Shown here: one piece after another, positions 16,426 to 27,100 of the stretch
Layout: each line of letters starts with the position of its first letter
Position numbering within the stretch: the stretch's first letter is position 1
From: Cypionkella sp.
GTDB taxonomy: Bacteria; Pseudomonadota; Alphaproteobacteria; Rhodobacterales; Rhodobacteraceae
DNA length: 64,000 bases
Direction: 5' to 3'
Assembly (NCBI RefSeq): GCF_030652235.1
Contig: NZ_JAUSBA010000044.1
Location: 58,494-122,493 of the forward strand
Notes under the pieces: model-generated
What the model saw: only the letters and a program-made list of their open reading frames with translations
Database searches by the model: none
Told to the model about the DNA's origin: nothing
Translations under genes and position numbers: made by a program

Positions 16426-17519
16426 GCTTTGGCACCCTTCTTGCCCGAGCCAATCATTGGGGCCGCCGAAGCATCCAGTGGCCAGCGCGGGCGGGCGACC
16501 AGATCCATGCCGTCTACTGCCCCGGCACGAAACCGCTCTATCCCTGCCCAGGCAATCATCGCGGCATTGTCGGTGCAAAGCTGCAAGGGTGGGGCGAGAA
16601 AACGGGTATCGGCTTGCGCACAAACAATCTCTAACCGTGCCCGAATAGCTGTATTCGCCGCCACACCGCCGGCAACGGCGAGCGCAGGCTCAAGGGGAGA
16701 AAGCTCGGCGTAGATCGCCAACGCGCGGCGGGTTTTCTCGGCCAGAACCTCTGCCACGGCGACCTGAAACCCGGCGCAGAGATCACGGCGGTCTTGTACG
16801 GTCAGCCCGCCCTTTTCAGCAATCACCGCATCGCGGGCACGCAGTAAGGCGGTTTTCAGGCCTGAGAACGACATATCACAGCCGGGGCGATCCAGCAGCG
16901 GGCGCGGGAAGGTGAAGCGCTTTGGGTCCCCCAAAACTGCTTCGGCTTGCACGGCGGGGCCGCCCGGCTGCGGCAGGCCCAAAAGCTTGGCGGTTTTGTC
17001 AAAGGCCTCGCCGGGTGCGTCATCAATCGTACCGCCAAGCCGTTGAAAGCGTTCAGCAGAATGTACGATCAGGAACTGGCAATGCCCGCCCGACACCAGC
17101 AGCATCAGATAGGGAAACGCCAGTTGATCGGTCAGTCGCGGCGTCAAGGCATGACCTGCGAGGTGATTCACCCCCACCATCGGCAAGCCAGTTGCCAGCG
17201 AAAGCCCCTTCGCCAGCATCACCCCGGACAGCACGCCGCCGATCAACCCCGGCCCTGCTGTCACCGCAATGCCATCCAGCCCCGCCAAAGCGATGCCACT
17301 TTCGGCCAGGGCCTGTTCGACGCAATGATCCAACCGTTCGGCATGGGCGCGGGCAGCGATTTCGGGCACAACGCCGCCGAACGCCGCGTGCAGGGCGGTT
17401 TGGCCTTCGACGACAGAGGATAAAATCTGCGGCAGTTGCCCGGGCACATGACGGATCACGGCTGCGGCGGTGTCGTCGCAGCTGGACTCGATGCCCAGAA
17501 AGGTAAGAGGTCCTGTCAT
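16422..17519 (-). CDS. tsaD: TsaD, threonylcarbamoyl transferase for tRNA t6A
   Basis: A 365-residue ASKHA-fold enzyme that transfers the threonylcarbamoyl group to A37 of t[19 protein letters not shown] marks the N-terminus, the iron/metal ligands are in NHLAGHAL, and the nucleotide-binding glycines are in VSGGHCQFL and [12 protein letters not shown]. The start at MTGPLTF was chosen by family length. Its partner TsaE is at 4.2-4.6 kb. The gene is divergent from hemD with only 45 bp between starts. Confidence 0.96.
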   Translation of the reverse strand: MTGPLTFLGIESSCDDTAAAVIRHVPGQLPQILSSVVEGQTALHAAFGGVVPEIAARAHAERLDHCVEQALAESGIALAGLDGIAVTAGPGLIGGVLSGVMLAKGLSLATGLPMVGVNHLAGHALTPRLTDQLAFPYLMLLVSGGHCQFLIVHSAERFQRLGGTIDDAPGEAFDKTAKLLGLPQPGGPAVQAEAVLGDPKRFTFPRPLLDRPGCDMSFSGLKTALLRARDAVIAEKGGLTVQDRRDLCAGFQVAVAEVLAEKTRRALAIYAELSPLEPALAVAGGVAANTAIRARLEIVCAQADTRFLAPPLQLCTDNAAMIAWAGIERFRAGAVDGMDLVARPRWPLDASAAPMIGSGKKGAKA

Positions 17520-17564
17520 GGTCCGCCGTTGATTGCTTGCCCTATCGCAGGTAACACCAAGGGC

Positions 17565-18281
17565 ATGACCAGACAATCCCACCCCACCATCCTGCTGACC
17601 CGGCCTTTGGCGCAGAGCCAAAGGTTTGCGGATCAGATCGGAGGTGCGCTGATTTCGCCTTTGATGCGACCCGAGTTTTTGTCACCTATGCTGCCATCGG
17701 GTGATTTTACCGCCATTGTGCTGACTTCTGAGACTGGGGTGGAAGCTGCCAGGCGGATTTCCGCTGCTGGGACCGCGCTGCCGAATCGGGCGTTCTGTGT
17801 GGGCAATCGCACGGCAGAGGCGGCGCGGGCCGCGGGGTTTGACGCAAGCTCGGCTGCAGGTGCTGTCAATAATCTGCTGGCGTATATTCTCGCTGCCGCT
17901 CCGGTTGGGCGTTTGCTGTTGCTGCGGGGGCAGGACAGCGTGGGAGATCTGGAGCAAAGGCTGATTTTGGCAGGAATAGAGACTGTTTCGCAGATCATCT
18001 ACCGGCAGATTTCCCAAAGCCTAACTGATGGAGCCCGCGCTGTGCTGCAAGATCCGCGCCCAGTAATCCTGCCGATTTTCTCGCCGCGCTCTGCCCGACT
18101 GTTGGCTGCGGAACTGCGGCGTGTTGCGGCAAAAGCGCCGATCTGGCTGGCGGCGCTGAGCCCTGCGGTGGCGGAAGCCTTTGATTTTCCCACCGTTTAT
18201 ACCGAGATCGCCACCCGCCCAGACAGTCCGGCCATGCTGCAGGCGGTTCAAGCGTTGCGCGGGGCTTGGATGACTTCTTGA
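17565..18281 (+). CDS. hemD: Uroporphyrinogen-III synthase
   Basis: A 238-residue two-lobed HemD-fold protein that closes and inverts ring D of hydroxymethylbilane. Sequence conservation in this family is low; the visible marks are [14 protein letters not shown] at the N-terminus, [29 protein letters not shown] and LFLRG-like [17 protein letters not shown]. It heads a hemD-mic60-hemY-like cluster. No hemC gene is next to it, although tsaD is divergent as usual. Confidence 0.85.
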   Translation: MTRQSHPTILLTRPLAQSQRFADQIGGALISPLMRPEFLSPMLPSGDFTAIVLTSETGVEAARRISAAGTALPNRAFCVGNRTAEAARAAGFDASSAAGAVNNLLAYILAAAPVGRLLLLRGQDSVGDLEQRLILAGIETVSQIIYRQISQSLTDGARAVLQDPRPVILPIFSPRSARLLAAELRRVAAKAPIWLAALSPAVAEAFDFPTVYTEIATRPDSPAMLQAVQALRGAWMTS

Positions 18282-18360
18282 ACCACTGCGGGCCTCGGCC
18301 TAACTTCACACCAACTGCGGCCGCAACGCGATGGCCCAAAGCGCAAAAGCGAGGTTTGCG

Positions 18361-19359
18361 ATGCCTGACACAGAAATGAGCGAGCTTGAGGCCCCCCCAG
18401 TGATCGCGTCGGAGCCGATCCGGGAGGCGCCTGCGCCGGTCCGCAAAGCCGGCTGGTTCGCACCGATTTTGGGCGGGGTGATTGCTGCGGGTGCGGGGTT
18501 TGGCCTTGCGCAATATGTACCGGGTGGTTGGCCGGTGCAGGATACTTCGGCGTTGCAGGCGGCTTTGACGGCACAGCAGGTGGAAACCGAGACTTTGAAA
18601 TCCCAGATTGCTGCACTTGAGGCGCGGCCCGTCGCTGGACCTGACGCTGATCTGGAGGCGCGGGTGGCGGCGCTGGCGGATCATGCCGCGCCGGATATTG
18701 CACCGCTTCAGCAGCAGATTGCGGCTTTGGAACAGCGGTTGACCGGTATTGAAGCCATGCCGGTCAGTGCCGCCGCACCTTCGGCAGCAGCCCTTGCAGC
18801 GCAGAAAGCGGCGGCGGATGCGGTGTTGAAGCAGGCCGAAGACACCGCCGCACAGATCAAAGCTGATGCAGAGGCCATGGCGAAAGCGTCTGAGGCCCGC
18901 GCGGCTTTGGGTCGGGTGCAGGCGGCGTTGGACAGCGGCTCGGCCTATGCTTCGGCTTTGCCCGCCTTGGGCGATGTGCCTGCGGTATTGGTGGAAAATG
19001 CGCAAACAGGGGTTCCGACCTTGGCGGCGCTGCAAGATGCCTTCCCTGCTGCCTCGCGGGCGGCATTAGAGGCTGCCTTGCGGGCGAATATGGGCGAAAG
19101 CTGGTCGGACCGGGTGGCGAATTTCCTGCGCACCCAGACGGGCGCGCGGTCTTTGATGCCGCATGAGGGCAACGATCCCGATGCGATCTTGTCGCGAGCC
19201 GAGGCGGCGCTGGCTGCGGGCGATGTCGCTGCTGCGCTGACGGAAATTGCAGCGCTGCCGCCAGAAGCGCAGGCGGCTTTGACCGATTGGCAGGCGAAGG
19301 CGCAGAAGCGGCAGGCGGCGGTCGCGGCGGTTGCGGGCCTTGCCGCAGCGATGCAATAG
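18361..19359 (+). CDS. Mic60/mitofilin-family inner-membrane protein
   Basis: A 332-residue protein with a cytosolic proline/acidic N-terminus, one membrane helix (residues about 33-55, WFAPILGGVIAAGAGFGLA), a long coiled coil (about 62-175, rich in ALEARVAAL-type heptads) and a C-terminal mitofilin-like region (QDAFPAASRAALEAAL, FLRTQTGARSL). Bacterial Mic60 bends the inner membrane and supports intracytoplasmic membranes in phototrophic alphaproteobacteria; its genes sit in haem operons, as here. The start at 18361 has GAGG upstream, better than the ATG at 18331. Confidence 0.8.
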   Translation: MPDTEMSELEAPPVIASEPIREAPAPVRKAGWFAPILGGVIAAGAGFGLAQYVPGGWPVQDTSALQAALTAQQVETETLKSQIAALEARPVAGPDADLEARVAALADHAAPDIAPLQQQIAALEQRLTGIEAMPVSAAAPSAAALAAQKAAADAVLKQAEDTAAQIKADAEAMAKASEARAALGRVQAALDSGSAYASALPALGDVPAVLVENAQTGVPTLAALQDAFPAASRAALEAALRANMGESWSDRVANFLRTQTGARSLMPHEGNDPDAILSRAEAALAAGDVAAALTEIAALPPEAQAALTDWQAKAQKRQAAVAAVAGLAAAMQ

Positions 19360-19368
19360 GAGCGCGCG

Positions 19369-20826
19369 ATGATCTGGTCATTGATCAAGGTTCTGCTGTT
19401 CATCGCCGCGATTGCGGGCCTGACCTACGGCGCGGATATGCTGCTGCACAGCGAAGAAGGCGTGCGGATTTCCATGGGCGGCTGGGAGTTTACCCTAGGC
19501 CCGCTGCAAACCGCGATCTTGTTGCTTCTGTTGGTGGTGGCGCTTTGGGGGCTGATGAAGCTGGTGGGTTTCGTCGTGGCGACCCTGCGGTTTCTGAATG
19601 GCGATGAAACTGCCATCTCGCGCTATTTCGACCGCAACCGCGAACGCAAAGGCTATCAGGCTCTGAACGATGGCTTGATGGCGCTGGCGGCGGGCGAGGG
19701 GCGCTTGGCTTTGATGCGGGCGCAAAGGGCAGCGAAGTTTTTGGAACGACCAGAGTTGACCACGCTGCTGGTGGCACAGGCTGCGGAAGCTGCGGGCGAT
19801 ACCAAGCGCGCGACAGAGGCCTACAAGACGCTGCTGGCCAGTGATTCCTCGCGCTTTGTCGGAATTCGCGGGCTGATGAAGCAAAAGCTGGCGGAAGGCG
19901 ATACCGATACCGCGCTGGCTTTGGCCGAGAAGGCGTTCGCGCTGAAGCCCAAACACGCCGAGACGCAGGATATTTTGCTGAAATTGCAATCCGAGAAAGC
20001 AGATTGGAAGGGCGCGCGGGTGACTTTGGGGGCCAAGCTGAAAGGCGGAGTTTTGCCGAAGGATGTTTATCGCCGTCGCGATGCCGTGCTGGCCCTGCAA
20101 GAGGCGCGCGGGGTGATGGACGAAACCGCGACGGTCGAGGCGCGCGAAGCAGCGATTGAGGCCAACCGCAAGTCGCCTGATCTGATCCCGGCGGCGGTGA
20201 TGGCGGGGCGGGGCTTGACCGACAAGGGTGACAAGAAATCCGCGACTCGCGTGCTGAAAAAAGCATGGGAAATGCTGCCGCATCCCGAAATCGCCGCCGC
20301 CTTTGCCGAAATTGAACCGGATGAGGTGCCGCAGCAACGCTTGAAACGCTTCCGCGCCCTGACGGCGATCCATCCTGAAAGCGATGAAACCCGGCTGCTG
20401 TTGGCAGAGTTGAATATCACTGCCGAAGAATTTCCTGAAGCGCGCCGCGCGCTGGGCGATCTGATCACCCGGCACCCGACGCAGCGCGCCTTGGCGATCA
20501 TGGCCGCGATTGAGCGTGGCGAGGGCAGCGATGATGCGGTGGTGCGGGGCTGGCTGTCTAAGGCGCTGACCGCGCCGCGCGGCCCGCAATGGTGCTGCGA
20601 TAAATGCCAAGCGATCCACAGCCTGTGGCAGCCGATCTGTGAGAATTGCGGCGGCTTTGACACGCTCAGCTGGCGCGAGCCGGTCGAGGTGAACGGGCCG
20701 AGCGTCACCGGGGCCGAGCTGTTGCCGCTGCTGGTGGCTGCCCCCCTGGTGGTGCCTGCGGAGCCAGATGTGGTGGCTGAGCCCGAGATCATCGACCTTG
20801 CCGCCGTGGCGCGGAGTGCAAATTGA
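19369..20826 (+). CDS. HemY N-terminal-domain TPR protein with zinc ribbon
   Basis: A 485-residue protein beginning with two membrane helices (about 4-22 and 43-68), the HemY_N domain, then TPR-like helical repeats (about 90-390). A Cys4 zinc-ribbon motif, WCCDKC - x8 - CENCGG, lies near residues 407-427, followed by an acidic tail. This is the non-oxidase HemY family found in haem clusters of proteobacteria, thought to scaffold haem synthesis. It is 9 bp after mic60 with AGGAG before its ATG, so the two are probably co-expressed. Confidence 0.82.
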   Translation: MIWSLIKVLLFIAAIAGLTYGADMLLHSEEGVRISMGGWEFTLGPLQTAILLLLLVVALWGLMKLVGFVVATLRFLNGDETAISRYFDRNRERKGYQALNDGLMALAAGEGRLALMRAQRAAKFLERPELTTLLVAQAAEAAGDTKRATEAYKTLLASDSSRFVGIRGLMKQKLAEGDTDTALALAEKAFALKPKHAETQDILLKLQSEKADWKGARVTLGAKLKGGVLPKDVYRRRDAVLALQEARGVMDETATVEAREAAIEANRKSPDLIPAAVMAGRGLTDKGDKKSATRVLKKAWEMLPHPEIAAAFAEIEPDEVPQQRLKRFRALTAIHPESDETRLLLAELNITAEEFPEARRALGDLITRHPTQRALAIMAAIERGEGSDDAVVRGWLSKALTAPRGPQWCCDKCQAIHSLWQPICENCGGFDTLSWREPVEVNGPSVTGAELLPLLVAAPLVVPAEPDVVAEPEIIDLAAVARSAN

Positions 20827-20885
20827 ACGGCGTGGTGGGGGTTGACTTCGTTTTGGCCGCGCCATACGAGAGGCCATTGGAAAGT

Positions 20886-20961
20886 GCCGCTGTAGCTCAG
20901 CTGGTAGAGCACGTCATTCGTAATGATGGGGTCGGGAGTTCGAGTCTCTTCAGCGGCACCA
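20886..20961 (+). tRNA. tRNA-Thr (anticodon CGT)
   Basis: A complete cloverleaf: acceptor GCCGCTG / CAGCGGC, D arm GCTC-AGCTGGTA-GAGC, anticodon stem CGTCA / TGATG with loop TTCGTAA (anticodon CGT, reads ACG), T arm GGGAG-TTCGAGT-CTCTT, discriminator A and encoded CCA at the end. It is 59 bp after the hemY-like gene. Confidence 0.96.
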
Positions 20962-21065
20962 CTTTCTGAATTATCGCATAGCTTTAAGTTGAAGAATGGA
21001 AGATCCCAGCGCGGGGCCTTCCTTAATTCAGCATGTTGTGGCGTCGTATGGGTGCACGGTTTTGA

Positions 21066-21088
21066 GGCCGCAATGCTGGATTGCGGCC
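21066..21088. terminator. Terminator hairpin after tRNA-Thr / aldo-keto reductase
   Basis: GGCCGCAAT, loop GCTGG, ATTGCGGCC. On the plus strand CGCTTATGTTTT follows; on the minus strand TCAAAACC. It serves the convergent aldo/keto reductase gene (stop at 21113) and possibly the tRNA transcript. The rest of 20962-21112 shows nothing recognisable. Confidence 0.55.
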
Positions 21089-21112
21089 CGCTTATGTTTT
21101 CGAACACTCAAA

Positions 21113-22132
21113 TCACTCGGAGGATTTTGCCCAGAGGTTGATGGACTTCTCCTCCGAAATCGCGTCGATGGCCGCGAGCTCGGCGGAGGTGAAATCAAGG
21201 TTGTTGATCGCCCCGACGCAATCGACGATCTGCGAGGGTTTGGAGGCACCGATCAACGCCGAGGTGATACCGTCACCGCGCAGAACCCAAGCAATCGCCA
21301 TCTGCGCAAGGGTCTGGCCTCGCGCTTGCGCCATTCCGTTCAGCTTTTTCACCGATTCAATCGCCTTTTCCACCACGGAGGGGTGCAAAGACTTGTCCTG
21401 CGCGGCGCGGCTGCCTTCGGGGATGCCGTTGAGGTATTTGTTGGTCAGCAAGCCTTGCGCCAGCGGCACGAAGGCGATCGATCCCATGCCAAGTTCGTGC
21501 AGCGCGTCTTTCAGCCCATCGGTTTCGACCCAGCGGTTCAGCATATTATAGCTGGGCTGATGGATCAGGCAGGGGGTGCCCAATTCTTTCAAAATGGCGT
21601 GAGCCTCACGCGTGCGCTGAGTGTTGTAGCTGGAAATCCCGACATACAGCGCGCGACCGGAACGCACGATATGATCCAGCGCCATCATGGTTTCTTCCAG
21701 CGGCGTGTCTGGATCAAAGCGGTGCGAATAAAAGATATCGACGTAATCCAGCCCCATCCGCTTCAGGCTTTGGTCGCAAGACGCGATCAGATATTTGCGC
21801 GAGCCCCATTCACCGTAAGGACCGCCCCACATGTCATAGCCCGCTTTCGACGAGATGATCATCTCATCGCGGTAGGGTTTGAAATCGGTTTTCAGGATGT
21901 CGCCGAAGGCTTCCTCAGCCGAGCCGGCTGGTGGGCCGTAGTTGTTGGCCAGATCGAAATGCGTGATCCCCAGATCAAACGCGGTGTGGCACATCGCCCG
22001 TTTGGTGGCGTGCGGGGTGTCATGGCCGAAGTTGTGCCAAAGCCCAAATGAGATCGCGGGCAGCTTCAGGCCAGACTTGCCACAACGGCGGTATGGCATG
22101 GAATCATAGCGGTTTTCAGCGGCGGTATACAT
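21113..22132 (-). CDS. Aldo/keto reductase, YghZ (L-glyceraldehyde-3-phosphate reductase) type
   Basis: A 339-residue NADPH-dependent TIM-barrel reductase. Catalytic residues are visible: D in FDLANNYGPPAGSAEEAFG (D and Y), K in MIISSKAGYDMWGGPYGEW and H in IFYSHRFD. The NADP-binding end is ALIGASKPSQI. The YghZ/MgrA branch detoxifies aldehydes such as L-glyceraldehyde 3-phosphate and methylglyoxal. It is a single-gene unit with an AGAGGG ribosome-binding site. Confidence 0.85.
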   Translation of the reverse strand: MYTAAENRYDSMPYRRCGKSGLKLPAISFGLWHNFGHDTPHATKRAMCHTAFDLGITHFDLANNYGPPAGSAEEAFGDILKTDFKPYRDEMIISSKAGYDMWGGPYGEWGSRKYLIASCDQSLKRMGLDYVDIFYSHRFDPDTPLEETMMALDHIVRSGRALYVGISSYNTQRTREAHAILKELGTPCLIHQPSYNMLNRWVETDGLKDALHELGMGSIAFVPLAQGLLTNKYLNGIPEGSRAAQDKSLHPSVVEKAIESVKKLNGMAQARGQTLAQMAIAWVLRGDGITSALIGASKPSQIVDCVGAINNLDFTSAELAAIDAISEEKSINLWAKSSE

Positions 22133-22290
22133 GGCGAGCCCTCTGTTTGGTTTGCGCTAACAGTTCGGGCGAAACGGCTCTGGCGTCAAGGGCGCGACGC
22201 GGCGACTTTGCGTAGAAAACGTGATCGGGGGCAGCGTTGCCCTTTGGTGTTGATCACGGCATAGTGTGGATGCGTTTGGTTGGAGTAGCC

Positions 22291-24117
22291 ATGTATAGCG
22301 TTCAGTTCAAGAAAACGCCGCGCATCGTCGCGGGGGCTTTGGCGCTGAGCTTGATGGCAGGGTCGGCCGGGCAAGCGCTTGATCGGCTTGAGTTTACAGT
22401 GCCGGGCGCGCCGAAAGCCTTGGAAAAAGAACTGCGTGCGGCGTCGATTCTGCTCGCCTCGGAAAAGGCTGGTGACACGCTGGCGCAGGATATTTTCACC
22501 GATGCACGGGCGGAATATGCCGGCCTGCTGAACGCACTTTACGCGCGGGGGTATTATTCGGCGGTGATTCACGTTTACGTCGATGGGGCCGAGGCCGCGA
22601 ATATCGCGCCCTTGGACGCACCGGGGTCGATCTCGGCCATCAAGGTTGTGGTCGAGCCGGGACCGGAATTTGCTTTCAGCCAAGCGCGGATCGCTCCCTT
22701 GGCCAAACGCACCGAACTGCCCCAGGGCTTTGCCGTGGGAAAGACCGCCGAAAGTGGGGTGATCCTTGAGGCGGTGACGGCAGGGGTGAATGGCTGGCGC
22801 GACCGCGCTTATGCCAAGGCCGAGGTTTCCAGCCAAAAGCTGACGGCGGATCATGCCAAGGCCACGCTTGCGGCGGATGTGGTCCTTGATCCAGGCCCTG
22901 CCCTGCGCTTTGGGCGACTGACGATCAAAGGTGCAGACCGGATGCGGCTGGCACGCGTGCGGGCGATTGCGGGTCTGCCAGAAGGCCGTGCCTATTCGCC
23001 GGCTGAGTTAGAGCGTGTTGCGTCGCGACTGCGCCGCACTGGCGTGTTCAAATCGGTAACTCTGGTCGAGGATGATGCGATCACCTCGCCAGATTTGCTC
23101 GGGATCACCGCAACCTTGGTCGAAGATAAGAAGCGCCGCTACACATTTGGCGCCGAGTTAAGCAGCAATGAGGGTGCGACGTTGAACGCGGCTTGGCTGC
23201 ATCGCAACCTGTTTGGCGGCGGTGAGCGGCTGAAGATCAGCGGCGATGTCACCAATATCGGATCAGCAGTGGGCGGGGCAGATTACAGGCTCGGCGTCTC
23301 GTTGGAGCGTCCGGCTACGTTTAGCCCTGATACCACGGCGGGTGTTGCTTTTAGCTATGGCCGGATGAACGAGGCCGATTACGACGCGGATTTGTTTAGC
23401 GCGACCGTGACGCTGAGCCAGGTGGTGACAGAACAGCTGTCGGGAAAAGCGGGGGTGTCGTATGACTACGCCCGTATCACCGATCCAATGGGGCAATCCA
23501 CCTATCGCGCGGTGTCGTTGCCCATAAGTGTGATTTGGGATCGGCGTGACAGCAAAACCGATGCAACGCGGAACTTTTATGTCACGGGCGAGGTGAAGCC
23601 ATTCTTAGGCTTTGGCAATACCGACAGCGGCGTGCGGGCGACGTTTGATCTGCGTGGCTATCGGGCGTTGGGCGAGGCAAAGCGGCTGGTGCTGGCAGGG
23701 CGGGTGCAGGCGGGGGCGGTATTCGGCTCAAGTCTGTTGGGCACGCCGCGAGATTATTTGTTCTACTCGGGTGGCGGTGGCACGGTGCGCGGCCAGCCCT
23801 ATCAGTCGCTGGGTGTCAATCTACTGCGCGACGGGTTGGGGGCGACGTTTCAGACCGGTGGCAAGACCTTTATCGGCGGCTCGTTTGAGGCGCGGATGAA
23901 GGTGACGGATTCCATCGGTGTGGTGGGCTTTGTCGATATGGGCCGGATCGACGCAAATGAGTTTTTCAGCGATTTCGGCAATTGGCACGCGGGCGCGGGC
24001 ATCGGGGTGCGCTATGCGACTCCGGTCGGGCCAATCCGGCTGGATATTGCTGGGCCAGTTGGGGGCGATACGGGCGGCGGGGTACAAATTTACGTTGGTT
24101 TGGGGCAGGCGTTCTGA
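22291..24117 (+). CDS. tamA: TamA, outer-membrane BamA-family assembly protein
   Basis: A 608-residue Omp85 protein. A signal peptide covers about residues 1-29 (IVAGALALSLMAGSAGQA), POTRA domains residues about 35-265, and a 16-strand barrel the rest. The barrel contains VRGQPYQSLG in the place of the usual VRGY/F lid motif and ends in the outer-membrane phenylalanine (YVGLGQAF). TamA with TamB inserts some outer-membrane proteins and supports lipid transport to the outer membrane. The ATG at 22291 with TGGAG upstream fits better than in-frame starts further up. The stop overlaps the tamB start as TGATG. Confidence 0.92.
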   Translation: MYSVQFKKTPRIVAGALALSLMAGSAGQALDRLEFTVPGAPKALEKELRAASILLASEKAGDTLAQDIFTDARAEYAGLLNALYARGYYSAVIHVYVDGAEAANIAPLDAPGSISAIKVVVEPGPEFAFSQARIAPLAKRTELPQGFAVGKTAESGVILEAVTAGVNGWRDRAYAKAEVSSQKLTADHAKATLAADVVLDPGPALRFGRLTIKGADRMRLARVRAIAGLPEGRAYSPAELERVASRLRRTGVFKSVTLVEDDAITSPDLLGITATLVEDKKRRYTFGAELSSNEGATLNAAWLHRNLFGGGERLKISGDVTNIGSAVGGADYRLGVSLERPATFSPDTTAGVAFSYGRMNEADYDADLFSATVTLSQVVTEQLSGKAGVSYDYARITDPMGQSTYRAVSLPISVIWDRRDSKTDATRNFYVTGEVKPFLGFGNTDSGVRATFDLRGYRALGEAKRLVLAGRVQAGAVFGSSLLGTPRDYLFYSGGGGTVRGQPYQSLGVNLLRDGLGATFQTGGKTFIGGSFEARMKVTDSIGVVGFVDMGRIDANEFFSDFGNWHAGAGIGVRYATPVGPIRLDIAGPVGGDTGGGVQIYVGLGQAF

Positions 24118-27100
24118 TGCGTAAATTATTCCTTGCCAGTTGCTTGGCTGTGCTGCCGATTATGGGTCACGCGCAGACCGATGACCGTGATTATCTGACC
24201 GCGTTTCTGGAAGAGAGCCTATCCGGTGCGGGCCGCAAAGTGGTGGTGACGGGCTTTGCCGGGGCGTTGTCATCACAAGCCAGCCTGACCGAATTGACCA
24301 TTGCCGACGACAATGGCGTCTGGCTGACCTTGCGCGATGTGACGTTGGACTGGAGCCGATCTTCGCTGTTGTCGGGCGAAGTGGTGGTGAATGAGTTGAC
24401 CGCAGGAGAGATCGTGCTGGAACGGCTGCCTGTCGTCGGGTCTGGCGCGCCATCGCCCGAAGCGGGGACATTCGCGCTGCCCGAGCTTCCAGTGTCGATT
24501 GAGATTGGCCAGATCGCCGCCAAGCATATCGTGCTGGGGCCGAGTGTGCTGGGCACCGGGCTGGAGGCTACGCTGGACGCCTCGATGTCTTTGTCAGGCG
24601 GCGAGGGTAAGGGCAGTCTGGTGTTGGAACGCACCGATGCGGGGCCAGCGGGTAAGGTGTCGCTGACCGCATCTTACACCAATGCGACGCAACAGTTGTC
24701 GATTGATCTGGCGGCGCAAGAAGCGGCGGGTGGCATTGCTTCGGTCAAGTTGCGGCTGCCCGGCGCGCCTTCGGTGGCGTTGAATGTAAAGGGTGCTGGC
24801 CCGGTTTCCGATTTCGCCGCCGATGTCGCGCTAACCACCGATGGCGTCGATCGGTTGGCGGGCAAGATCACCCTGACGGGTCAAAAAGATGGTGCGACAG
24901 CATTTTCGACCAGTCTTGCGGGCGACCTGGCCCCGTTGTTCCTGCCGTCTTACGCCGAGTTCTTTGGAAATTCGGTCCGCCTGACCACGGCTGGCAAACG
25001 TTGGCCGGATGGTCGCTTGGCGCTGGATAGCCTGACGGTGAAGGCCAAAGCGCTGGCGCTGCAAGGCTCGCTGTCGTTGGCCTCAGACGGTTTGCCGCAG
25101 AAGTTTGATCTGACCGGAAAGATCGCCGCCCCGGATGGCAGCCCGGTGCTGTTGCCGCTAACGACGGATCTTCCAGTAAAGGTCACTTCCGCCGATATCG
25201 TCATGGGCTACGACGCCACACAAGACGAAGGTTGGAACGCCACTATCGCGATTTTGGGCTTTGACAGAGCCGATTTTCGCACCAGCAGCTTGTCGCTTTC
25301 CGGCTCGGGCCGTATTGCAAGGCTGGCGGGCGCGCGGCAGGTCGGCGGCAATTTCAAGTACACCGCCGAAGGCCTAGAGCCGACCGATCTGAACCTTGGC
25401 CGCGCGCTGGGTTCGGTGGTCTGGGGCGATGCCTCGGCCTATTGGCGCGAAGGCGATGGCAGCGTAACCGTGCAACGGATGAGCCTGACCGGAGAAGATT
25501 ACTCCGCGCTGTTGAATGGCAAGATCGAGGGGCTGGGGGATGCTTTCGCGAGCACCGGCAAGGCGAGCGCCAAGATGGAAGACCTTTCACGGCTGTCGGG
25601 CTTGGCGGGGCGCAATCTGGCGGGCGCGGCAGAAGTGTCGGTCAGCGGCAATGGCAGCCCGATCACCGGCGCTTTCGATCTGACGGGCAGTGCCACGGGT
25701 ACAGATATGCAGGCGGGTGTGACCGAGTTGGACAATCTGCTGCGCGGGCAGGCGACAGTGACGGCCTCTGTCCTGCGGACCCCCGAGGGCACCACGTTGC
25801 GCGATCTGTCGGTGCAGGCATCGTCGTTGAAGATGAAAGCTTCGGGCAGTTTGGCAAGCGCGGGTAGCGACATCACCGCCAACCTGTTGTTCCGCGACTT
25901 GGGCAGTTTGGGCGGGCAATATCGCGGCGCGCTGGGCGGTGAGGCGCGTCTGACTGGCACTTTGGAAGCTGGGAAGCTGACGTTTGATGCCAATGGCCGC
26001 GGCTTGGCGATTGGCAATCCGCAGGCGGATAAACTGCTCGCGGGCAACTCTGTTGTGGGGTTGGTGTTGTCGCTGAAAGGCGGCACCCTTCAGGTGGACA
26101 GCGCCACGCTGTCCAATCCGCAACTGGAGGCGCAAGCCTCGGGCAGTGTGGCAGGCGACAAGCAGACGGTTGATCTGACGGCGCGGTTGAAGAACCTTGC
26201 GCTGATCGTGCCCGAGTTTCCGGGTGCATTGTCAGTGACAGGCACCGCAGTGCAGGATGCCTCAGGCGTGACGCTGAACTTGCAAGGCATGGGACCGGGG
26301 CAGATTGATGCAACGGTCACGGGTAAAATCGCGCCGGGGTTCGGCTCGGCTGATCTTGCGATCAAGGGCACGGCGCAGGCAGCGCTGGTCAATGCCTTCA
26401 TCCAGCCGAGGGCGATTTCGGGGCAGATGGGGTTTGATCTGCGGCTGAATGGCCCGTTGGGGTTACAGTCTTTGTCTGGCCCGGTGACGCTGTCGGGCGG
26501 GCGTCTGGCTGACCCCAGCTTGGGCTTTGCCCTGCAAGACATCACCGCGCGGGCCAATTTGGTGCGCGGGCAGGCTGCGATTGATGTGACCACGGCTGTC
26601 TCGTCTGGTGGCAGCTTGACGGTGAACGGCACTGCGGGCCTCAGCGCGCCGTACACAGGCGATCTGGCGGTGGAGTTGCGTCAGGTGACATTGCGTGACC
26701 CGGACCTCTATGAGACCACGCTGAACGGTGGTGTCACGCTGAAAGGCCCACTGATGGGCGGTGCGATGATCGCGGGTCGTATTGCGCTGTCTGAAACCGA
26801 GTTGCGCGTGCCCTCGACAGGGTTCGGTGGCGCGGGCGGTTTGCCAGGGTTGGAGCATAAGAACGAGCCGAGACCCGTGCGGGCCACGCGCGCACGGGCG
26901 GGGCTGATCGCGACGGGCAAAGACGGCGGCGCAGGCGGCAGTGGCCCGGGTTATGGCTTGGACATCACGGTGTCGGCCCCCAGCCTGTTCATCCGGGGCC
27001 GGGGTTTGGATGTTGAGATGGGCGGCGAATTGCGCCTGCTTGGCAGCACCAATGCCGTGGTGCCCTCGGGCGCGTTCGAGCTGATCCGGGGGCGGTTGGA

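Noticed and set aside
19495..20877. Long minus-strand frames opposite the HemY-like gene
   Set aside because: Composition of antisense shadows; the plus-strand gene has membrane segments, TPRs and a zinc ribbon.
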